Shown piece by piece: positions 15,963-28,440 of a DNA stretch of 37,057 nt (positions within the stretch are counted from its first letter, which is position 1; every line of letters starts with the position of its first letter). Source of the stretch: Burkholderiales bacterium. Its GTDB lineage: Bacteria > Pseudomonadota > Gammaproteobacteria > Burkholderiales > SG8-39. The translations under genes were made by a program, and so were the position numbers. The notes below the pieces were generated by a model. The model saw only the letters and a list, made by a program, of their open reading frames with translations. It made no database searches and had not been told where the DNA came from. Location of the stretch: the NCBI GenBank assembly GCA_014860395.1, contig JACZJU010000095.1, forward strand, positions 1-37,057. The letters are read 5' to 3'.

Positions 15963-18503
15963 ATGAATCAACATATAGTTACTGGACTTATCGGAAACGC
16001 GGCCTTGCTGCTGTCGCTCGGCCTGCTCTACGATATTGCGTTTCGGGGAACGCCGACGCCTACCCCTGTGCTGCACAAGATGGCATATGGCATGCTGATT
16101 GGCGGGATTGCCATCGTGCTCATGCTTACCCCCGTCGTGTGGGAAGCCGGCATCATTTTCGATACCCGTACCATCCTCCTTGGTTTGACCGGTCTCTTCT
16201 TCGGCGCCATCCCCACGTTCCTTGCGATGGCAATTGCGGCCGCCTATCGACTCAGTCTTGGTGGTGCGGGTGCTCTGGCCGGTGTTGCCACCATTTTGTC
16301 CTCCGGATTGATCGGTCTCGCGTGGAGGCGCTACCGTTTCGCCGAATCAAGGGAGTTGGCACTCTCCGAGATGTACGTATTTGGTGGCGTCGTTCAAGCC
16401 GCGATGATCCTGTGCTTGTTCTTGCTGCCGCAGGCGATGGCTCGAAAAGCCATCGCCAGCCTGGCTTTGCCCATCATCATCATCTATCCGGTATGCACCG
16501 CTCTATTGGGCAATCTGCTCGCCGGTCGCCAGAGAAGATATCGTCTCGACCGGGAATTGGCACATGAAAAAGCGCTGTTTGAGGCCATTTTCAACGGCAT
16601 TCCGGACGCCATCGTTTATGCAGACGTGAACCGGAACATTGTCGCCATCAATCGCGGTTTCACTTCCGTATTCGGCTACACCATGGATGACTTGGCCGGG
16701 AGGAAGACATCGTATTTCTACGAAAGCGAGGATGAATACGAGCGACAGGGAAGGCAGCGATTCAATTTGACATCGACGCAACAGACGCGCCCATACCAGG
16801 TCACCTATCGCAAGAAAAACGGCGTGATTTTCGCTGGAGAGACGCTGGGTACGGTAATCAAGGGCGCCAGCGGAGAAGCCCTGGGATACATAGGCGTCAT
16901 CCGTGACATTACCGAACGCAAGCAGGCCGAAGAGTCACTGCGGGAAAGCAAAGAACGGCTTAGTGCAATTTTCGATGTCGCCAATGTGGGCGTTTCCATA
17001 ACGGATGCAAACGGCAGGTACATGATGTTCAACAGTTGGTGGAAAGACAAGCTCGGCTATTCAGATGAAGAAATGCGACGTCTGACCAACATAGACATCA
17101 CACACGCTGAAGACAAGGAAGAAAGCAGCAAAAGTTTTCGCGAACTTGTCAACGGAAAGACGGACCGCTATCGCCTGGAAAAGCGGTATGTCACGAAAAG
17201 CCAATCCATTTTCTGGGCCGACCTTTCGGCTTCCGCGATCAAAGACCGGAATAATCGCGTCACCAATGTCGTTGGAATGGTGACGGATATCACGGAGCGC
17301 AAGCATGCCGAAGCGGCGCAAGCGCAGTTTGAAGCGCAGCTGCGGGAGTCGCAGAAGATGGAGGCGTTGGGCACGCTCGCCGGGGGCGTCGCGCACGACT
17401 TCAACAACGCATTGGCGACAATTATCGGCAATGCGGAACTGGCTCGGCAGGACGTTGGATCGGAGCACGCAGCGTTGGAGAGTCTGGAAGAAATCACCAA
17501 GGCCAGCCGCCGCGCGAAGAATCTTGTGCAGCAGATCCTCGCGTTCAGCCGGCGCCAGACAACGGAGCGCAAAATCGTGTCGCTTGCGCCAGCGGTGCAT
17601 GAGGCGGCGAGGTTGTTGCGTTCCACGCTGCCTGCGGGCATAAATCTCAACGTCGATTGCGCACCGGATGCGCCATTGGTGTCGGCCGATTCAAACCAGA
17701 TCGAGCAAATAATACTGAACTTGTGCAGTAACGCATGGCACGCTCTGCAGGGGGAGCGGCGCGCGGGCGTAATCGATATTCGGCTGGCAGCAGAAGTTCG
17801 CCATGGGCTGCACTTCGCCTCCTTGACCGTGCGCGACAACGGTGTGGGCATGGACGAGGCGATACGCATTCGGATCTTTGAACCGTTCTTCACGACCAAG
17901 GGGGTAGGAGAAGGAACAGGCCTCGGCTTATCGGTAGTACACGGCATTGCCAAGGAACACGGTGCGAGCATCGAGGTCGAGAGCGCCCCCGGCAAAGGCA
18001 CAGCCTTTGTAATCTATTTCCCTGCTGCGCAGCCTTCGGATGCGCTTGCCTTGGCGCCAGGGAAAAGCATGGACGACGCCGGGCGCAACGAAAGGGTGGC
18101 GTTGCAGGGGGCGGGAAAGCACATTCTCTACGTCGATGACGACGAATCGATAGTGTTTCTGATGACGCGAATGCTGGAGCGCCAAGGTTACCGCGTGAGC
18201 GGATATGCCAATCCGCACGAGGCTCTCGCGGCTGCGCGGGTCGACTGCGGCCAAATCGATCTGGCAGTGACCGACTACAACATGCCGGGGATGTCCGGGC
18301 TGGAGCTGGCGAGCGCGTTGAGAGAAGTCATTCCCGATCTGCCTGTCGTGCTGGCTACCGGTTATATCACCGAGGAACTACGGCAGAAGGCGCCCGCCTC
18401 CGGCGTATCCGAATTGATCTACAAACCAAACTCCGTGGACGAGCTTTGCAAGGCGGTGGCGCATTTTGCAGACGCGCAGGGCCGAAGCCGGGGTTCTTCC
18501 TGA
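15963..18503 (+). CDS. Hybrid sensor histidine kinase (LytS-type 5TM receptor, PAS-PAS, HisKA/HATPase, REC)
   Basis: This is an 846-residue inner-membrane hybrid kinase. Residues ~1-185 hold several membrane segments resembling the 5TM-LYT receptor domain of LytS/YhcK proteins. PAS 1 starts near residue 200 (ALFEAIFNGIPDAIVYADVNR) and PAS 2 near 330 (LSAIFDVANVGVSITDANG). The phospho-acceptor is His478 in GVAHDFNNALATI. The ATPase N-box is QIEQIILNLCSNAW, followed by DNGVGMD and GTGLGLSVVHG. The C-terminal receiver (ILYVDDDESIVFL) has Asp771 in VTDYNMPGMSG and the conserved Lys in IYKPNS. It is orphan: no response regulator gene is adjacent. No strong ribosome-binding site precedes the ATG. 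GC content is a little lower than the neighbours'. The signal sensed is unknown. Confidence 0.92.
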   Translation: MNQHIVTGLIGNAALLLSLGLLYDIAFRGTPTPTPVLHKMAYGMLIGGIAIVLMLTPVVWEAGIIFDTRTILLGLTGLFFGAIPTFLAMAIAAAYRLSLGGAGALAGVATILSSGLIGLAWRRYRFAESRELALSEMYVFGGVVQAAMILCLFLLPQAMARKAIASLALPIIIIYPVCTALLGNLLAGRQRRYRLDRELAHEKALFEAIFNGIPDAIVYADVNRNIVAINRGFTSVFGYTMDDLAGRKTSYFYESEDEYERQGRQRFNLTSTQQTRPYQVTYRKKNGVIFAGETLGTVIKGASGEALGYIGVIRDITERKQAEESLRESKERLSAIFDVANVGVSITDANGRYMMFNSWWKDKLGYSDEEMRRLTNIDITHAEDKEESSKSFRELVNGKTDRYRLEKRYVTKSQSIFWADLSASAIKDRNNRVTNVVGMVTDITERKHAEAAQAQFEAQLRESQKMEALGTLAGGVAHDFNNALATIIGNAELARQDVGSEHAALESLEEITKASRRAKNLVQQILAFSRRQTTERKIVSLAPAVHEAARLLRSTLPAGINLNVDCAPDAPLVSADSNQIEQIILNLCSNAWHALQGERRAGVIDIRLAAEVRHGLHFASLTVRDNGVGMDEAIRIRIFEPFFTTKGVGEGTGLGLSVVHGIAKEHGASIEVESAPGKGTAFVIYFPAAQPSDALALAPGKSMDDAGRNERVALQGAGKHILYVDDDESIVFLMTRMLERQGYRVSGYANPHEALAAARVDCGQIDLAVTDYNMPGMSGLELASALREVIPDLPVVLATGYITEELRQKAPASGVSELIYKPNSVDELCKAVAHFADAQGRSRGSS

Positions 18504-18526
18504 TCCGGTAGGAGGGTATTGAAAAT

Positions 18527-18545
18527 GGGGGCCGGGCCCCCTTCT
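18527..18545 (+). terminator. Weak hairpin after the sensor kinase gene
   Basis: GGGGGC (18527-18532) and GCCCCC (18536-18541) pair around a 3-base loop, then TTCT. It sits between two convergent genes and could serve as a weak terminator for the kinase transcript. The U-tract is poor. Confidence 0.4.
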
Positions 18546-18557
18546 ATATCCCTCAAG

Positions 18558-21371
18558 TCAGTGCTCCGTCCGCGGCGCGAGGTCGGGCTCGCCGCAATGG
18601 CGCAGGATTGCGGCGCGCGCCGCATCGCGCAAAGCGACCGCGGCGTTCCAGTCGTCGCCTTGCGGCGCGAGCGGTGGGGCGATGGTGACGACGATGGCGC
18701 CGCGGCGCGCGAACCAGCTGCCGTCGCGCAGCACCGAGCGCGTGCCGCGCAGGGTGACCGGCAGCAGCGGCACGCGTGCTTGCGCTGCGACGACGAAGGC
18801 GCCCATGCGAAACGGCAGCAGGCCGGCGCTGCGGGTGAACGTTCCTTCGGCGAAAAAGATGGGCGTGCGCCCGGCGCCAACCGACGCGGCCAAGCGCGAG
18901 GCATCTTCCACGCCCTGTTTGATGTCGGAACGCTCGACGAAATCGGTGCCGATGGAACCGAGGAATACGCGCGGCAGCAGCGAATCGCGCAGCTCGCGTT
19001 TGGCGGCGAAAACGTAGCCGCGTTCGCGCAGTGCCGCGACGAGTATCAACCCGTCTATGTAGCTTGCATGGTTGACGGCCATTACGAAGGGGCCCGAAGT
19101 CGGGATGTGCTCCAGCCCCTGCACCACCAGCGGCAGGCGGCACAGGCGCAAGAAGGCATTGCTCATGGCGCGGCTGAATCGCCAGCCGCGTGCGGGATTG
19201 CGCGGCAGCAGCGCAGCCGCTGCCAGCGTCGGCACGGCGAGCGCAAAGAACCACAACCAGACCCAGGCCGAATACGCCAGGCCCGAGAGCGCGCGCAATT
19301 GCCGCCGCAGTTCCGGAAGCAGGCTGGCGCGTGCAAGGCGGGTGAGCTGCAGCCACACCGGCGCCGGCTTGGCACCGCCGCCGCCCTCGTAGTACTCGCG
19401 GCTGGCTGCGCGCCGTATCTTGCCGCTGGAAGTCTTCAGCACGGTGTGCGGCGGCGCAAGCACGATGTCGTCGGCCGGCAGGCCGATCAGGTCGACGGCA
19501 CGCTCGTTGATGCCGCGGCGCAGCGCTTCCAAGGCATCGCTCCCGGTTTCGCGTGTTTCCGCGAGCACGACCACGCGCTCGGTGCCGCTGGCCGGGTCGA
19601 TGCTGCCGAACACTGCGACGCAGCCCTTGCGTATGCCGGGCAGCGCGCCCACCGCCTGCTCCAGTTCATAGGGATAGAGATTGCGCCCGCCGCGGATGAT
19701 GACGTCTTTGGCGCGGCCGCTGAGATAGAGTTCGCCGTCGGCGAGATAGGCGAGATCGCCCGTGTCCAGCCATTCGCCGGCGAATAATTTCTTCGTCTGC
19801 TCAGGATTGCGGTAATAGCCGCTGGTCGCGGAAGGCCCCTTGAATTGAAGGTGGCCTTCCTGGCGGTCGGCCAGTTCCACGCCGACTGTGTCGACCACGC
19901 GCAGGTCATGCGCGGGTATGACATGGCCGCAGCAGGGAATTGCGAGCGCATTCGTATCGCCGGGGGCCGCAGGCCGCGCGACCCCATGGTCCTGGAACGT
20001 CGCGCGTTCGATGCGGTCGATCCGATAGTGCGTGCCGGGCGCGGGGAAAGTGAGCCCGACCGAAGACTCGGCCAGGCCGTAGACCGGCTGCAGCGCGTTC
20101 GCGGAGAGGCCGTAGCGCGCAAAGCGCCGCTCGAACGCGGCGAGCGTGTCCGGACTCACGGGCTCGGCGCCGTTGAAGGCGTAGCGCCAGCACGACAGGT
20201 CCAGGCCTTCCAACTCGGCGTCGTCGATGCGCTTCAAGCACAGCTCATAGGAAAAATTGGGGCCGCCAGAGAGCGTGCCGCGGTGGCGGTGGATCGCCCA
20301 CAGCCAGCGGCTGGGGTGCGACAGGAACGCCAGCGGCGACATTAGCACCGTGGGAAAACCGAGGTAAAGCGCGGCGAACCAGGCGCCGATCAGGCCCATG
20401 TCGTGGTACAGCGGCAGCCAGCTCACGAACACGTCGTTCGCGTTTGCGTGCACGGTTTCGCCCATGGCGCGGATATTGGCGACCAGGTTGGCGTGCGTGA
20501 GCACCACGCCTTTGGGATTGCCTGTGCTGCCCGAGGTGTATTGCAGAAAAGCGATGTCGCCGGGCTTCGCCGGCAAGGGCGTGAATGCGGCATCGCCGCC
20601 GGCCAGATCGTCGGGCATCAGCACCTGCCGCAGCGATTCCACCTGCGAGCGCAGCAGCAGCGCCACGGTTTTCGCTTCCGGGATGGTGATCAGCATCGCC
20701 GCGCGGCAGTTGTCGAGAATGCCGACGTGGCGCCGCAAATGCTCTTCGATCTGTGCCGGCCGCGCCGGCGGATACAAGGGCACCGGAACGCCGCCCGCCA
20801 TCAGAATGCCGAAGAAGCTGAACAGGTAGTCGCGGCCGGTGGGCAGCATGATGGCTGCGGTCTGCCCCGGCTGCAGGCCGTGCGCGGCGAATCGGCTGGC
20901 GTACGCCGCAGCGCCATTGTGGATGGCGGCGTAGGAGAGTTCCTCTTCACCGGGCTCGGTGTAGAGATGAACCTGCAGCCTGTCCGGATGCCGGGCTGCG
21001 TGCCAGGCGAGCGCATCGAGCAGGGTCTCCGCCTTGCACGCGAGCGCCTCAGGTTCTGCCTGCACCAGGCTGCGGATGCCTTTTTCCGGCTCGGCGCGGC
21101 GCACGCCCTGGCTGCCGTGCACCAGGCGCAGCAGGTCGCGTGGGGTTTCGGCCGCGTACAGCGCATGCTCGGGCAGGCTCACGTCGAAGGCGCGCTCGAC
21201 CCTGAGCACGAGTTCCACCCGCGCTAGGCTGTCCAGGCCGAGATCGCGCTCGAGCGAACTGTCCAGCGCCACCTTCACCGCCTGGCCTTGGCGCGTGTCG
21301 CGCACCATCTGTTCGATCACGCTGATGAGTTTTTCGGCGCTAGTCGTGGCTTCGGTTGCGGTGTGATCCAT
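18558..21371 (-). CDS. ACP / fatty-acyl-AMP ligase / PlsC acyltransferase fusion protein
   Basis: This 937-residue protein has three domains in an uncommon order. Residues ~10-88 form an acyl-carrier domain with Ser48 in GLDSLARVEL as the phosphopantetheine site. Residues ~110-690 are an AMP-forming ligase with FLQYTSGSTGNPKGVVLTH, LDTGDLAYLADGELY and GRAKDVIIRGGRNLYPYELE, resembling FAAL enzymes. Two hydrophobic stretches follow. Residues ~745-937 form a PlsC-type acyltransferase with NHASYID (His768, Asp773) and FAEGTFTR. A fatty acid could be activated, loaded onto the tethered ACP and transferred to a lysolipid or glycerophosphate in one protein. An open frame extends 18 codons further upstream, but the ACP fold favours the ATG at 21371. 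No clear Shine-Dalgarno sequence is seen. Confidence 0.88.
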   Translation of the reverse strand: MDHTATEATTSAEKLISVIEQMVRDTRQGQAVKVALDSSLERDLGLDSLARVELVLRVERAFDVSLPEHALYAAETPRDLLRLVHGSQGVRRAEPEKGIRSLVQAEPEALACKAETLLDALAWHAARHPDRLQVHLYTEPGEEELSYAAIHNGAAAYASRFAAHGLQPGQTAAIMLPTGRDYLFSFFGILMAGGVPVPLYPPARPAQIEEHLRRHVGILDNCRAAMLITIPEAKTVALLLRSQVESLRQVLMPDDLAGGDAAFTPLPAKPGDIAFLQYTSGSTGNPKGVVLTHANLVANIRAMGETVHANANDVFVSWLPLYHDMGLIGAWFAALYLGFPTVLMSPLAFLSHPSRWLWAIHRHRGTLSGGPNFSYELCLKRIDDAELEGLDLSCWRYAFNGAEPVSPDTLAAFERRFARYGLSANALQPVYGLAESSVGLTFPAPGTHYRIDRIERATFQDHGVARPAAPGDTNALAIPCCGHVIPAHDLRVVDTVGVELADRQEGHLQFKGPSATSGYYRNPEQTKKLFAGEWLDTGDLAYLADGELYLSGRAKDVIIRGGRNLYPYELEQAVGALPGIRKGCVAVFGSIDPASGTERVVVLAETRETGSDALEALRRGINERAVDLIGLPADDIVLAPPHTVLKTSSGKIRRAASREYYEGGGGAKPAPVWLQLTRLARASLLPELRRQLRALSGLAYSAWVWLWFFALAVPTLAAAALLPRNPARGWRFSRAMSNAFLRLCRLPLVVQGLEHIPTSGPFVMAVNHASYIDGLILVAALRERGYVFAAKRELRDSLLPRVFLGSIGTDFVERSDIKQGVEDASRLAASVGAGRTPIFFAEGTFTRSAGLLPFRMGAFVVAAQARVPLLPVTLRGTRSVLRDGSWFARRGAIVVTIAPPLAPQGDDWNAAVALRDAARAAILRHCGEPDLAPRTEH

Positions 21372-21419
21372 GCGCTGGGGTGTGGTTGGCCGGGTGCTAT
21401 GATAGCCGCTAAGAGCATC

Positions 21420-21447
21420 AAACAAAACGAGGGGATACCTCCCCTCG
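21420..21447 (-). terminator. Minus-strand intrinsic terminator in the leader of the ACP-ligase fusion gene
   Basis: On the minus strand CGAGGGGA (21447-21440) pairs perfectly with TCCCCTCG (21435-21428) over a 4-base loop, followed by TTTTGTTT. It lies about 57 bp upstream of the ATG at 21371, with no minus-strand gene before it. It may therefore be an attenuator for the fusion gene or the end of a short leader RNA. Confidence 0.65.
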
Positions 21448-21510
21448 TGCTCCCATAAATCAGGCGCCTGAGGGCGATCTTGTTAGGCGCGTTAACAACT
21501 TGGGCTCGCC

Positions 21511-22734
21511 ATGTGGGATTCGATCTGGGTCAATGCACATCTGGCCACGCTGCGCGCGGGAAGGTATGGCGTTATCAGACGCGGCGCGCTGGCGGTGACC
21601 GAAGGCAGAATCGCATGGGTTGGCGCGCGTGAAGATCTGCGCGGCGATCCGGCGCAGCTGGCGCGCGAGGTCCACGACTGCCGAGGCCGCTGGATCACGC
21701 CCGGCTTGATCGACTGCCATACGCACTTGGTCTACGCCGGCAATCGGGCGCACGAGTTCGAGCTGCGCCTGCAGGGCGCGACCGACGAGGAGATCGCGCG
21801 CGCCGGCGAGGGCATCGCATCCACGCTGCGCGAAACGCGCGATGCCTCGGAAATGGAACTGATCCGCAGCGCTTCCGCGCGCCTGAAAAACCTGATGGAC
21901 GCGGGCGTGACCACGGTCGAAATCAAGTCCGGCTACGGACTGGACGCGGCCACCGAGCTGAAGCTGCTGCGCGTGGCGCGTCTGCTCGGTGCATCGGGCG
22001 GGGTTACGGTAAAGACCAGCTTTCTCGGCGCGCACGCGCTGCCGCCTGATTATCGCGGCAGGACGGATGCCTATGTCGACCTGCTATGCGCAGAGATATT
22101 GCCGGCAGTGGCGGCAGCCGGGCTCGCCGATGCGGTTGACGCTGTTTGCGAAGGCACCGTTTTTTCGGCGCAGCAGACGCAGCGTTTATTCAAAGCCGCG
22201 GCGGCCCTGCACCTGCCGGTGAAGCTGCACGCGGACCAGTTCGCCGACGCGGGCGGCGCGGCGCTCTCGGCCCGCTTCGGCGCGCTCTCGGCCGATCACC
22301 TGGAATACGCCAGCGAAGACGGCGTGCGCGCAATGGCACAGGCGGGCACCGTCGCGGTGCTCCTGCCGGTGACGCATTATTTCCTGCGTCAGAAGCAATT
22401 ACCCCCGGTCGATTTGCTGCGCAGCCACGGCGTTCCGATCGCGCTCGCCAGCGACTGCAATCCGGGCTCATCACCTTCGAGCGCTATCCTGCTGATGCTC
22501 AACATGGCATGCACTATTTTTGGGCTCACGCCGGAAGAAGCACTGGCCGGCGTCACCTGTCACGCGGCGCAGGCGCTGGGGTTGGGCGCAACGCTAGGCA
22601 CGCTGGAGGATGGCAAGGACGCGGATTTCGCGCTGTGGGATATCGAGGAACCGGCGGAATTGGCGTATGCCTTGGGCGACACTCCCTGCGCCGGGGTGGT
22701 GAAGCGCGGACAGCCGGTGGGCAATACGGATTGA
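21511..22734 (+). CDS. hutI: Imidazolonepropionase
   Basis: This is a 407-residue cytosolic amidohydrolase of histidine degradation that hydrolyses 4-imidazolone-5-propionate to N-formimino-L-glutamate. The metal-binding HTH (His70, His72) lies in [20 protein letters not shown], a HutI-specific stretch. SGYGLD, KLHADQF and [18 protein letters not shown] also match. The ATG at 21511 gives the usual [14 protein letters not shown] opening. The other hut genes (hutH, hutU and others) are not in the window, so it is solitary here. It runs toward pyrG but is separated by about 100 bp containing the pyrG promoter. Confidence 0.93.
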   Translation: MWDSIWVNAHLATLRAGRYGVIRRGALAVTEGRIAWVGAREDLRGDPAQLAREVHDCRGRWITPGLIDCHTHLVYAGNRAHEFELRLQGATDEEIARAGEGIASTLRETRDASEMELIRSASARLKNLMDAGVTTVEIKSGYGLDAATELKLLRVARLLGASGGVTVKTSFLGAHALPPDYRGRTDAYVDLLCAEILPAVAAAGLADAVDAVCEGTVFSAQQTQRLFKAAAALHLPVKLHADQFADAGGAALSARFGALSADHLEYASEDGVRAMAQAGTVAVLLPVTHYFLRQKQLPPVDLLRSHGVPIALASDCNPGSSPSSAILLMLNMACTIFGLTPEEALAGVTCHAAQALGLGATLGTLEDGKDADFALWDIEEPAELAYALGDTPCAGVVKRGQPVGNTD

Positions 22735-22778
22735 ATCGCCGGTAGGGCACAATTGTCGAGTGAGCCGGGGGAATTTCA

Positions 22779-24622
<1,844 letters not shown>

Positions 24623-24626
<4 letters not shown>

Positions 24627-25471
24627 GGCTGTGCGGCTTCGAGGTCGGCCTCGATCAGCCGATATTTCTTATCGCCGGTCCCTGCGTCATCGAATCGCGC
24701 CAGCTCGCGCTGGATACGGCGGGCGCGCTCAAGGAAATCTGCGCCGAAGTCGGCGTGTCCTTCATCTACAAGTCCTCCTACGACAAGGCCAATCGCAGCT
24801 CGGGCACATCCTTTCGCGGCCCCGGCGCGGACGCCGGTCTGAAAATCCTCGCCGAAGTGAAGCAGCAGATCGGCGTGCCGGTGCTGACCGATGTCCACGA
24901 GATCGGCCAGATCGAGGCGGTGGCCGCGGTGGTGGACGTGCTGCAGACGCCTGCCTTCCTTTGCCGCCAGACCGATTTCATCAATGCCGTCGCCAGCGCC
25001 GGCAAACCGGTTAACATCAAGAAAGGCCAGTTTCTTGCGCCCGGCGATATGAAGAACGTCGTCGCCAAGGCGAAGGCAGCCGCTTTGGCCAGCGGGTGCA
25101 AAGACAATATCCTGGTGTGCGAGCGCGGCGTCAGCTTCGGCTACAACAACCTGGTTTCCGACATGCGGTCGCTGGCGATCATGCGCGAAACCGGCTGCCC
25201 GGTGGTGTTCGACGCCACGCACTCGGTGCAGCTGCCCGGGGGGCAGGGCACGGTGAGCGGGGGGCAGCGCGAATTCGTGCCTGTGCTGGCGCGCGCCGCG
25301 GTGGCGAGCGGCATTGCCGGATTGTTCATGGAGACCCACCCTGATCCGGCGAAGGCGCTGTCGGACGGCCCCAACGCCTGGCCGCTGGCGCGGATGAAAG
25401 CCTTGCTGGCTACGCTCAAGGCGTTGGACGCAGTGGTGAAAAAGCACGGTTTTGCGGAGCAATCGCTTTGA
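24623..25471 (+). CDS. kdsA: 2-dehydro-3-deoxyphosphooctonate aldolase (KDO-8-phosphate synthase)
   Basis: This is a 282-residue cytosolic enzyme joining phosphoenolpyruvate and arabinose-5-phosphate to make KDO-8-phosphate for the lipopolysaccharide core. Conserved stretches include [61 protein letters not shown] and [12 protein letters not shown]. The start overlaps the stop of the linker mini-ORF. Presence of kdsA implies a Gram-negative envelope, consistent with the LpxR-family and Mla genes elsewhere in the window. Confidence 0.97.
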
Positions 25472-25508
25472 CACGATGGGGCGCTGCGGCGGAAAATTCA
25501 ACGCCTGA

Positions 25509-26813
<1,305 letters not shown>

Positions 26814-26836
26814 GCCGTCGAAACCACGACGCATCG

Positions 26837-27148
26837 ATGCGCACCCTTTCCATCGTCTTCGCCACGCTGATCATATTGCTGCAGTACCCGCTGTGGCTGG
26901 GCAAGGGCGGCTGGCTGCGTGTATGGGAGATCGACCGCCAGGTCACGGCGCAGAAAGACAGCAACGCCAGGCTGCGCGTGCGCAACGCCGCCATGGACGC
27001 CGAGGTGCGCGACCTGAAGCAGGGCTACGATGCCATCGAGGAACGCGCCCGCTACGAGCTGGGCATGATCAAGCAGGACGAAATCTTTTTCCAGATTCTG
27101 GATAAGCCCGCGGCCGCCGCGCCGGCCGAGGCTGCGGCCAAGCCCTAG
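26837..27148 (+). CDS. ftsB: Cell division protein FtsB
   Basis: This is a 103-residue bitopic division protein. Residues ~4-22 ([19 protein letters not shown]) form the membrane span. A coiled coil follows (about 30-70, [20 protein letters not shown]), then [18 protein letters not shown], characteristic of FtsB. The tail is Ala/Pro rich. FtsB joins FtsL and FtsQ to activate septal peptidoglycan synthesis. Position directly after eno is the classic location. A GCCTGT-CGAA-ACAGGC hairpin (27151-27166) follows the stop but lacks a T-run. Confidence 0.93.
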   Translation: MRTLSIVFATLIILLQYPLWLGKGGWLRVWEIDRQVTAQKDSNARLRVRNAAMDAEVRDLKQGYDAIEERARYELGMIKQDEIFFQILDKPAAAAPAEAAAKP

Positions 27149-27242
27149 CGGCCTGTCGAAACAGGCGGCAGGGGCAAACAAAAAGAACTTCGCTCCACGA
27201 CCAGGCGTACCTTGTGAACAATAGCCAAGGGAGGAAAGTCCG

Positions 27243-28085
27243 ATGAAACTGACTCGGCAGCAAATCGAAGAATTCGAACGCGATGGCTATCTGTTCTTTC
27301 CCGGCTTGTTCAAGCCGGAGGAAATCAAGGTGCTCACCGACGAAGTCCCAAGACTGTACGCGCAGCGTCGGCCGGAGAACGTGCGCGAGAAGGGCAGCGA
27401 AGCGGTGCGCACCAACTTCGCCGCCCACATGTACAGCTATCCTTACGCCAAGCTCGCGCGCCATCCGCGCATGATCGAGCCGGTGCAGCAGATCTTCGGC
27501 GACGAGCTGTACATGCACCAGTTCAAGATCAACGGCAAGATGGCCTTCGACGGCGACGTCTGGCAATGGCACCAGGACTACGGCACCTGGAAGAACGACG
27601 ACTTGATGCCGGAAGCGCGGGCGATGAACGTCGCCATCTTCCTCGACGAAGTGACCGAGTTCAACGGCCCGCTGATGTTCATCCCGGGCAGCCACAAGCT
27701 CGGCGTGATCGACGCTGCGCACGACACGGCGACCACCAGCTATCCGCTGTGGACCATCGACCACGACACCATCGCCAAGCTGGTGGCGCGCGGCGGCATC
27801 GTCGCGCCCAAGGGCTCGGCGGGCTCGATGATCATGTTCCATTCCTGCCTGGTGCACGCCTCGACATCCAATCTTTCGCCCTGGAACCGCGTCAGCGTCT
27901 ATCTGAGCCTGTGCGCGGTGTCCAACCACATTCGCCGCTTCAAGCGCCCCGAATACATCGCGCACCGCGATTTCACGCCGATCAAGTGCCTGCCGGACGA
28001 TTGTTTGCTCAAGGACTACGGCGTTGATCTGCCGTGGAAGGACGGCACGCCTGAAGCTGCGCTGAAGCCGGCGATTGCGGCGTGA
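27243..28085 (+). CDS. Phytanoyl-CoA dioxygenase (PhyH) family oxygenase
   Basis: This is a 280-residue Fe(II)/2-oxoglutarate dioxygenase. Iron ligands are His110 and Asp112 in WQWHQDYGTW and His205 in HSCLVHAS. The 2-oxoglutarate-binding Arg is likely in NRVSVYLSL. The N-terminus TRQQIEEFERDGYLFFPGLF and FIPGSHK are family signatures. A GGAGG-type ribosome-binding site (AGGGAGGAAAGTCCG) precedes the ATG. Members hydroxylate diverse substrates (phytanoyl-CoA, ectoine, halogenation-type chemistry), so the substrate is unknown. No obvious partner gene is adjacent. Confidence 0.87.
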   Translation: MKLTRQQIEEFERDGYLFFPGLFKPEEIKVLTDEVPRLYAQRRPENVREKGSEAVRTNFAAHMYSYPYAKLARHPRMIEPVQQIFGDELYMHQFKINGKMAFDGDVWQWHQDYGTWKNDDLMPEARAMNVAIFLDEVTEFNGPLMFIPGSHKLGVIDAAHDTATTSYPLWTIDHDTIAKLVARGGIVAPKGSAGSMIMFHSCLVHASTSNLSPWNRVSVYLSLCAVSNHIRRFKRPEYIAHRDFTPIKCLPDDCLLKDYGVDLPWKDGTPEAALKPAIAA

Positions 28086-28244
28086 TCGGCCTTTTATCGT
28101 CGGACTACAAAGAGAATCCGAGCCTGGCCGCTTTTACATGCGATCGCTCGGCGCTGCGCGCCTTTGGTGTCCGGTGGGCTCCACCGTCATGCCGCAAGAC
28201 CGCATGGTCCAGCGTAGAAACCAGGTCCTTGATATGCTAGTTGC

Positions 28245-28433
28245 ATGAAGGTCAGCGAAATACTGCGAATGCTGAATGACGATGGCTGGTATTTGGCGGC
28301 AACGCGCGGCAGCCACCGGCAATTCAAGCATTCTTCGAAACCTGGCCGTGTCACCGTCCCCGGGAAGCCAAGCGACGACTTGGCGCCGGGGACTCTAAAC
28401 AGTATCCTGAAACAGTCTGGTCTGAAGAAGTGA
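28245..28433 (+). CDS. hicA: Type II toxin HicA, mRNA interferase
   Basis: This 62-residue double-stranded-RNA-binding-fold toxin has the HicA pattern VSEILRMLNDDGWYLAATRG, with the catalytic His in GSHRQFKH, then GRVTVPGK and a C-terminal TLNSILKQSGL. It cleaves mRNA. Gene order is toxin first, with hicB 7 bp downstream, as is usual for HicAB. The upstream 28086-28244 stretch shows no clear promoter. GC content is lower than that of the surrounding genes, suggesting acquisition. Confidence 0.9.
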   Translation: MKVSEILRMLNDDGWYLAATRGSHRQFKHSSKPGRVTVPGKPSDDLAPGTLNSILKQSGLKK

Positions 28434-28440
28434 GGCTCAC

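Noticed and set aside
15459..16076. 205-codon minus-strand open frame across the gene-free block
   Set aside because: Composition is irregular, there is no ribosome-binding site or domain, it overlaps the kinase start, and it contains the two direct-repeat copies. It is more likely an accidental frame in intergenic DNA.
21470..21496. GTTAGGC at 21480-21486 as another integron core site
   Set aside because: No partner R'' box or bulged palindrome surrounds it, and both neighbours are ordinary chromosomal genes.
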